Assembly (NCBI GenBank): GCA_963819735.1 | Contig: CAWFXC010000005.1 | Span: forward strand, 248,001 to 312,000 | Source of the DNA: CAWFXC01 sp963819735 | Lineage (GTDB): Bacteria > Actinomycetota > Acidimicrobiia > IMCC26256 > DASPTH01 | Direction: 5' to 3' | Length of the DNA stretch: 64,000 bases | Part shown: positions 59,060 through 64,000 of the stretch, piece by piece | Numbering within the stretch: the first letter of the stretch is position 1 | Layout: each line of letters opens with the position of its first letter | Position numbers and translations under genes: made by a program | The notes under the pieces: generated by a model | Databases searched by the model: none | What the model was told of the DNA's origin: nothing | What the model saw: the letters and a program-made list of their open reading frames with translations, nothing else

Positions 59060-59077
59060 CAGTCAGGCTATCGACCG
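59060..59077. promoter_or_regulatory. operator-like box before ArdC gene
   Basis: cagtcaggctatcgaccg, matching 58781-58798 except two positions. Candidate site for the divergent winged-helix protein. Confidence 0.55.
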
Positions 59078-59121
59078 TTCGCGTGTGCCTTCGGAGTGCT
59101 CGCCCAGACTGGGTGGGCACG

Positions 59122-60054
59122 ATGAAGGCCGCGGACGTTTACCAGCGGACCACCGATGCGATCGTCGAACAGCTAGAGAGCGGAACCGACCTCGGTGAAT
59201 GGTCCGCTCCGTGGCACCACCAGTGCAGCGGAATGCCGACGAACGCCGCGACCGGGAAGGCGTACCGCGGCGGCAACATCCTGGCGTTGTGGGTTGCGGA
59301 GATCGAGAACGCCTACGGCTCGTCTTTCTGGGCGACGTACAAGCAGTGGTCAGCGCTCGGGCGTCAGGTTGTGCGGGGTCAGCGAGCCAGCTTCGGTATC
59401 AAGTGGGTGGACCGAGGAATCAAGGACGACGGACCACAGTCGGGCGAGATCAGCCTGCGAGACCTCGACCGCAAAGCGTTCCCAGTCGGATTCGCAGTCT
59501 TCAACTATGCGCAGACAGAGCCCGCTGAGGGGTTTGATGGTGCCGTCTGGGAAGTGCCTACGGCGCGGACAGGTCCGGACTCGATCCCGGAGTGCGCGGC
59601 GTTCTTCGAGCGCATCGGAGCGACGATCGTCAGCGGGGCTCCGTCGTATTCGCCAGGTACGGACACCATCAGACTGCCTGACCTCTCTGCGTTCGACAAC
59701 GCGGTGTCCTTCTATGCGACCTCAGCGCACGAACACGCGCACTGGTCCGGTCACTCCTCCCGACTTGCGCGTGATCTCTCCGGCAAATTCGGCAGCGAGC
59801 CGTACGCAGGCGAGGAGTTGGTGGCCGAGCTCGCCGCAGCGTTCTTGGCCGCGGTGCTCGGGATCGAGACGCAGCCGACGCGAGGATCATGGCCAGTACA
59901 TCGCCTCGTGGATCAGGGTCCTGCGCTCAGGATTCCCGTGCGCTTTACCGAGCATCGACGGCAGCGCAAGGCGGCGGCGGACTACCTGATCGAGAAGGGA
60001 CAGGCAGCGGAGCGGAGCAGCGGAGCGAGCGCCGCCATGGAGGTCGCGGCATGA
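59122..60054 (+). CDS. ArdC-like antirestriction protein, C-terminal frame errors
   Basis: 310 residues as read. N-terminal ssDNA-binding domain: VYQRTTDAIVEQLESGTDLG, NAATGKAYRGGNILALWVAE, SFWATYKQWSALGRQVVRGQ. Then a zincin-like metallopeptidase domain with H-E-x-x-H (HEHAHWSGHSSRL) and the third-ligand region GEELVAELAAAFLAAVLGIE. After PTR the expected EDHGQYIASWIRVL and then DSRALYRAST appear in other frames before the original frame resumes at KAAADYLIEKGQAA, so up to three indels lie within 120 bases. ArdC proteins protect incoming plasmid/element DNA from restriction. It heads a coupled operon with a DUF3987 protein and a recombinase. Confidence 0.85.
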   Translation: MKAADVYQRTTDAIVEQLESGTDLGEWSAPWHHQCSGMPTNAATGKAYRGGNILALWVAEIENAYGSSFWATYKQWSALGRQVVRGQRASFGIKWVDRGIKDDGPQSGEISLRDLDRKAFPVGFAVFNYAQTEPAEGFDGAVWEVPTARTGPDSIPECAAFFERIGATIVSGAPSYSPGTDTIRLPDLSAFDNAVSFYATSAHEHAHWSGHSSRLARDLSGKFGSEPYAGEELVAELAAAFLAAVLGIETQPTRGSWPVHRLVDQGPALRIPVRFTEHRRQRKAAADYLIEKGQAAERSSGASAAMEVAA

Positions 60055-60063
60055 AACCCGACG

Positions 60064-61332
60064 GCGTTCTCTGGGCTCGCTGGGCGAGTGGTCGAGTTCC
60101 TCGAACCCCATACCGAGGCCGACCGCGCTGGCTTGCTCGTGACCTTCCTTGTTGCCTTCGGTGCGGCGGTCGGCTCGGGACCTCATGCCATCGCGGACGG
60201 TCCGAAGCACCCGCCACGGCTCAACGCGGTGCTCGTCGGTCGATCGAGCCGAGCACGCAAGGGCACATCTGGGCGGTATGCGACGCGTGTTCGACCAGGC
60301 CGACCCGACTTCTCCCAGCAGCGAGTCATCGGCGGACTGACCTCCGGTGAAGGACTCGTCGCGGCGCTCGACAAGCGACCCGAAGGACTCGACCGCTCGG
60401 TCCTGGTGCACGAACCCGAGTTCGCTCGCTTGCTACGCGTCGCCGGACGGAGCGCCACGCTCTCGGCGCTCGTACGCGAAGCCTGGGACGGCGGCGAACT
60501 CTCGATCCTGACGAGGAAGGCACCGCTCACGGTGTACGGCGCGAACGTCGCGGTCCTCGGTCATGTCACGTCCGAGGAACTTCGACGGAGACTCGACCAG
60601 ACCGAGATCGCCAACGGCCTCGCCAACCGGTTCCTGTTCGTCTGGGTCGAACGATCGAAGCGCTTGCCATCGGGCGGCACGATCCCCGTGGATGGTCTCG
60701 AAGCACTCGGCGTCGAGGTCCGCCACGCCATCCTCCGGGCGCGGTGTATCGGAGTACTTGAACGATCGCCCGAGGCCGAAGCGCTCTGGGCCGAGATCTA
60801 CTGCGGACTCGACGACGAACTCGACGGCGTAGTCGGTGCGCTGAGCGCCAGAGCAGAAGCACAGATGCTGAGGCTGTCGGTCGCGTACGCGCTGCTCGAC
60901 GGCAGCGACATCATCGAGGTCGATCACGTCCAGGCGGCGGCAGCGGTGTGGGAGTTCTGCGAGCAGACGATCTGTCGAGTGTTCGCCGGTACCACGCCCG
61001 ATCACGTCGTCGGCCGACTTCTGGCGGCACTCCACGACGCCGGGTCCGAGGGCCTCGATGGTTCCGCTCAGCGTGACCTGTTCAGCAGACACATGGCGGG
61101 CAGTCGGCTCGCGTCGGCACGGTGGGAACTCGAACGCCGCGGACTGGCACAGACAGTGATGGTCGAGACGGGCGGACGACCTCGTGTCATGACTCGGCTC
61201 CTCGTTTTCGGCTCGGCAGAGCCGGTTTCGTCGCTTTCGTCGCCGCCTCGGTCGCCATTCGGTCGCTTCCACGAGCCCGAGATTCTGGGTTCCGAGAATG
61301 GCAAGCGTATCGGAAGCTCAGCGGAGTCATGA
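60064..61332 (+). CDS. DUF3987-family (primase/helicase-like) element protein
   Basis: About 415-422 residues. AFSGLAGRVVEFLEPHTEAD, LVTFLVAFGAAVGSGPHAIA, LNAVLVGRSSRARKGTSGRY with a Walker A-like GRSSRARKGTS, VIGGLTSGEGLVAALD, LVHEPEFARLLRV and GHVTSEELRRRLDQTEIANG are the usual DUF3987 segments found in integrative elements beside ArdC. The family start in this frame has no good start codon: GTG 60,088 is in frame, while homology begins earlier at about 60,064, and ATG 60,051 (overlapping the ArdC stop) is in another frame. One indel near 60,065 is likely. C-terminal winged-helix segment ELERRGLAQTVMVETGGRPR. Confidence 0.75.
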   Translation, partial: AFSGLAGRVVEFLEPHTEADRAGLLVTFLVAFGAAVGSGPHAIADGPKHPPRLNAVLVGRSSRARKGTSGRYATRVRPGRPDFSQQRVIGGLTSGEGLVAALDKRPEGLDRSVLVHEPEFARLLRVAGRSATLSALVREAWDGGELSILTRKAPLTVYGANVAVLGHVTSEELRRRLDQTEIANGLANRFLFVWVERSKRLPSGGTIPVDGLEALGVEVRHAILRARCIGVLERSPEAEALWAEIYCGLDDELDGVVGALSARAEAQMLRLSVAYALLDGSDIIEVDHVQAAAAVWEFCEQTICRVFAGTTPDHVVGRLLAALHDAGSEGLDGSAQRDLFSRHMAGSRLASARWELERRGLAQTVMVETGGRPRVMTRLLVFGSAEPVSSLSSPPRSPFGRFHEPEILGSENGKRIGSSAES

Positions 61333-62296
61333 GCGCTCTGCCCGTACCGACCGACGATCGAGTCCCCGCACTCCTCACATCGCTCGAAGATGAGGCAGCC
61401 GAGTACGCGACGCACTCACGCGCCGAGAGCACGATGCGTGCCTACCGGTCCGACTGGCGGGCCTTCACTGAGTGGTGCCGCGAGCACGACCTCGTGGCAT
61501 TGCCCGCAGAGCCGGTCACGGTTGCGATGTACCTCTCGGATGGTGCCCGCACGCTCAAGGCATCGACACTGCGTCGTCGCCTGTCATCGATCGCGGTTGC
61601 TCATCAGACGGCCGGACTGTCGAACCCGATCGACGACGCTCGCGTGAAGGCGACCTGGGCCGGGATTCGACGGACGCACGGCACGGCACAGACACGGCAA
61701 GGACCCGGTGCTCACCGCCGACCTGCGTCTCATGATCGCCGTGCTGCCGGACTCGCTGATCGGTCGTCGTGACGCGTGCTTGCTGCTACTCGGGTTCGCC
61801 AGTGCGCTGCGTCGCAGCGAACTCGTAGCGCTCAACGTCGAGGACCTCAGCGAGACCGACGAAGGACTCGTCGTCACCGTCCGGAGGTCCAAGACAGACC
61901 AGGAAGGCGAAGGCCGAGAGATCGGCGTGCCCTACGGCTCGAACCCTTCGACATGTCCGGTGCGCGCGACCCGTGCCTGGCTCGAAGCCTCGGGAATCGA
62001 GAGTGGTCCCGTGTTCCGTTCCGTCGATCGTCACGGCACCGTCGGCACCACGGCACTCTCGGGCAAGGCAGTTGCCCTCATCGTGAAGCGCACCGTTGAG
62101 GCCGCGGGCCTCGATCCCGCGCGGTTCGCCGCTCACAGCCTGCGGTCGGGGTATGGCGACCTCCGCCGCGAGGGGAGGAGCGACGGAAGCAGCGATCATG
62201 GAGATGACCGGCCACCGTTCGCTCACGGTGTTGCGGCGGTACATTCGGCGTGGGTCGTTGTTCAACGAGAACGCGGCGACGAAGTTGGGGCTGTGA
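61329..62296 (+). pseudogene. tyrosine recombinase, two frameshifts
   Basis: ATG overlaps the previous stop (ATGA). N-terminal SAM-like domain HSRAESTMRAYRSDWRAFTE, TLRRRLSSIAVAHQTAGLSN. After a change near 61,700: VLTADLRLMIAVLPDSLIGR, Arg in GFASALRRSELVALN, Lys in RRSKTDQEG, H-x-x-R in AAHSLRSG. After a second change near 62,150: IMEMTGHRSLTVLRRYIRRG with the His and the nucleophile Tyr. All catalytic residues are present once the frames are joined (about 320 residues). Its place in the ArdC operon suggests it is the element's own recombinase, separate from the integrase at 27.6 kb. Confidence 0.8.
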
Positions 62297-62302
62297 CGAT
62301 CG

Positions 62303-63685
62303 CTATCGGTCGGTGGTCCAGAACACGTTGCTATGTGGCGTTGGGGTGACGCTCACGGGCACTGATCCGGCTAGGACGAGTCTGCCGTCGATGGTGCCGT
62401 TGCCGGTGATGCTTGTCAGGGTGGAGAAGACGGCTTGTTCCGGGTCGATACGCGTCCAGATGCGTCCGTCCACGGACTGGTAGAGGAGCGGGGTGACGAC
62501 TGTTCCGTCTTGACGTTGACCGATGGCTACGAGTCGGCCGTTCACGGGCACGACGTTCCCGAAGCCGGTAGGCGCCTGCCGCCTTTGGCGAGGCTGGCGG
62601 TTCCGTCCGAGCCGCCGAGGACTTGGTGCCAGGTTTGTCCATTGTCGGATTGCCAGATCGCGGGCTTGTACAGGCTGAGGTTGTTGTCTGTTCCGGCCGA
62701 CGTTGAGCCGTACGCGATGTATCCCTTCGGAGTGTGGACGATCTGGGCCGTGGCTTGTGGGGCGATCGTGTACGGGGTCCAGTGTTTGAGGTCGTGGCTG
62801 ATCCAGGCGGTCGCGGGCATCCGCCGGTGCGTCCGCTGGCGACGTAGGTACCGGCGTGAACGGTGATGCCGGTGAAGTAGGGGTCAAACCCGTTGCCGAG
62901 GTTTGCGTCTTCCTCGTCCAGTGCGTCCCCTCTTGGGAGGTCCAGATGCAAGGACTCAGGCCCGCTTGTTGGTGAGGGTTGTTGGTGAAGATGTCTCCGA
63001 CCGCGACGAGTTGTCCATGGTGTTCGGTGAGCCCGTAGATCGTGGAGGTGACGCTCGTGGGTATGACCTTCGTGGTTGGGAGGAACGCGGGCGACTTGTT
63101 GCGTTGCCAGGTTCGACCGTTCGGCGAGGTCCACACAGCGGCAGAGTTAGGCGTGTCGGTGGGTTGGCTGCCGATGACGACGAATCCGTGGGTGGTTGCG
63201 TACGCGTTGACGAAGTCCGAACTTGCCGTCTCGTTGGTTTGGGGTAGCCGCGGGTTCGCTGGGTCGGGCGGCGCGGAGAACGTCGTAGGGGGTTCGGAGT
63301 ACACCACGTTCCACGTGGTGCCGTTGTCAGACGAGTACCAGATGGTCGCGTTCTGCGATGCGTTCCCGACCGCGACCGTACCGAGCGGACCACTCACGAT
63401 CTTCGAGATCACCGCGCCGGGAATCCCTGGTGAGCGAGTCCAGGTGATGGGCGGCAGAGTTGTAGGCACCGCAACATGCGACGCGTCGTCGCTGCCGTCG
63501 TCCGATTGTCGGACCGAGACGACGAAGCCAGAAACCGCGATGACCAGCGCCGTCACGATGCTCGCTTGGATGGTTCTGCGACGTGTGCGGCGGCGTTTCA
63601 CGCGGGCTTGTAGCCCGGAGAAGTCGAAGTCGGGTGCGTCGCTCAGGACGGCAGCGTGGACTCGGGCTTCGGTCTCGTCGATCAC
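62303..63685 (-). pseudogene. module E membrane protein with BNR/Asp-box propeller, frameshifts that cancel
   Basis: GTG start. Cytoplasmic basic RVKRRRTRRRTIQASIV, one membrane helix VTALVIAVSGFVVSV, then an outer domain with at least five S-x-D/N-x-G-x-x-W repeats: YSSDNGTTWNVV, TSPNGRTWQRN, TSQEGTHWTRK, QSDNGQTWHQVL and QSVDGRIWTRID. Between about 62,890 and 62,570 the coding frame moves away (NGFDPYFTGITVHAGTYVAS, TAWISHDLKHWTPYTIAPQA) and returns, so roughly three indels sum to zero. The sialidase-like propeller probably binds an external ligand; catalytic residues of sialidases are not seen. Confidence 0.7.
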
Positions 63686-64000
63686 GACTCACCCGCCTGT
63701 TCGACAACCTCAGATCCAAGCCGTTCACGAACACGCGTCAGACCTTGATGAGTCAGTGCTTTCACCGTGCCAGGTGCACACTCCATCACGGCAGCGGTCT
63801 CATCGACCGACAGGTCGGCGTGGTAGCGAAGCACGATCGCTGCCCGTTGACGATCGGGAAGTGCCGCGATACTCCTGACGGACGGCAAGGACATCCGCCA
63901 TGTCTGGTCCGGCGACGACCGAACTACGACGCAACTCCGTCGCTTGCTGATTCGCTCGGTGCTCTGTCCGCCGACGACGAGATCGAGACCGAGCCAGGTT
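63682..64000 (-). pseudogene. ECF/SigE-family sigma factor, module E, truncated by window and frameshifted
   Basis: Region 4 is clear: LPDRQRAAIVLRYHADLSVD and ETAAVMECAPGTVKALTHQG. Toward its N-terminus the preceding sequence (NLARSRSRRRRTEHRANQQA, TELRRSSVVAGPDMADVL) is in another frame, switching near 63,870. It continues beyond the window end. Its stop overlaps the GTG of the membrane protein gene (GTGA). Confidence 0.7.

Larger units (their letters stand above)
58782..59121 (+). other. 340-bp leader of the ArdC operon
   Basis: Holds the shared boxes, a possible 29-codon leader peptide (58,928-59,017: SGKAASYMPQLTDLNRGHIS ...) whose stop lies in the hairpin below, and the second operator copy. 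Looks like a controlled leader region. Confidence 0.45.

Overview
Organism: a very high-GC actinobacterium, most likely of the Acidimicrobiia or a near relative. This is inferred from a class II LysRS, an F420-type luciferase-family oxidoreductase, abundant acyl-CoA enzymes (CaiB-type transferase, crotonase, SCP2-type thiolase), GTG/ATG starts with GTGA/ATGA couplings, and many -10 boxes only 6-9 bases from the start codon. I ran no computation or database search; all names come from reading the proteins.

Layout. (1) 1-20.4 kb is dense chromosomal metabolism: PlsY-like acyltransferase, MFS exporter, DegV, hydrolase, lysS, SDR, class III CoA-transferase, dienelactone hydrolase, kinase-like protein, a frameshifted thiolase with an enoyl-CoA hydratase, LLM oxidoreductase, glutamine synthetase-like enzyme, a secreted protein, an orphan ABC ATPase, an isochorismatase-fold hydrolase, an amino-acid-type binding protein, a small HTH protein and a secreted LppX-like protein. 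(2) 20.48-27.46 kb is a small island bounded by a 43-bp direct repeat of the 3' half of tRNA-Ala(GGC). It holds tiny genes (DUF6131, a STAS protein, a zinc-ribbon protein, a SnoaL-like protein, a GGDEF protein), broken genes and an unusual density of long perfect stem-loops. (3) The intact tRNA-Ala is followed by a tyrosine integrase, and from there to the end of the window (27.5-64 kb) the DNA is accessory: small unknown genes, an HTH protein with three tandem palindromic operators, a nuclease-like protein, an IS481-family insertion, a 38-49 kb field of repeated small membrane-protein genes with dispersed intergenic repeats, a decayed penicillin-binding protein gene, a Stf0 sulfotransferase, a sugar N-methyltransferase-like gene, and an ArdC / DUF3987 / tyrosine recombinase operon.

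Main theme: between 36 and 64 kb there are five separate sigma-70 (SigE/ECF-like) genes. Each is translationally coupled to a single-pass membrane protein whose outer domain differs from module to module (two near-duplicate copies with a beta-sandwich companion gene, a Pro-rich one, a degenerate Rieske-like one, a BNR-propeller-like one). Two modules are a ~1.8-kb duplication 9.5 kb apart, and four of the five sigma genes carry frameshifts.

A second theme is a family of short HTH proteins ending in a Q-x-AWERF helix, each preceded by tandem GTCAGG/CCTGAC palindromes: one copy in the chromosome, one in the accessory region, plus a vestigial tail. Frameshifts are frequent in the accessory part; several cancel out within a gene, so either recent decay or uncorrected indel errors must be considered.
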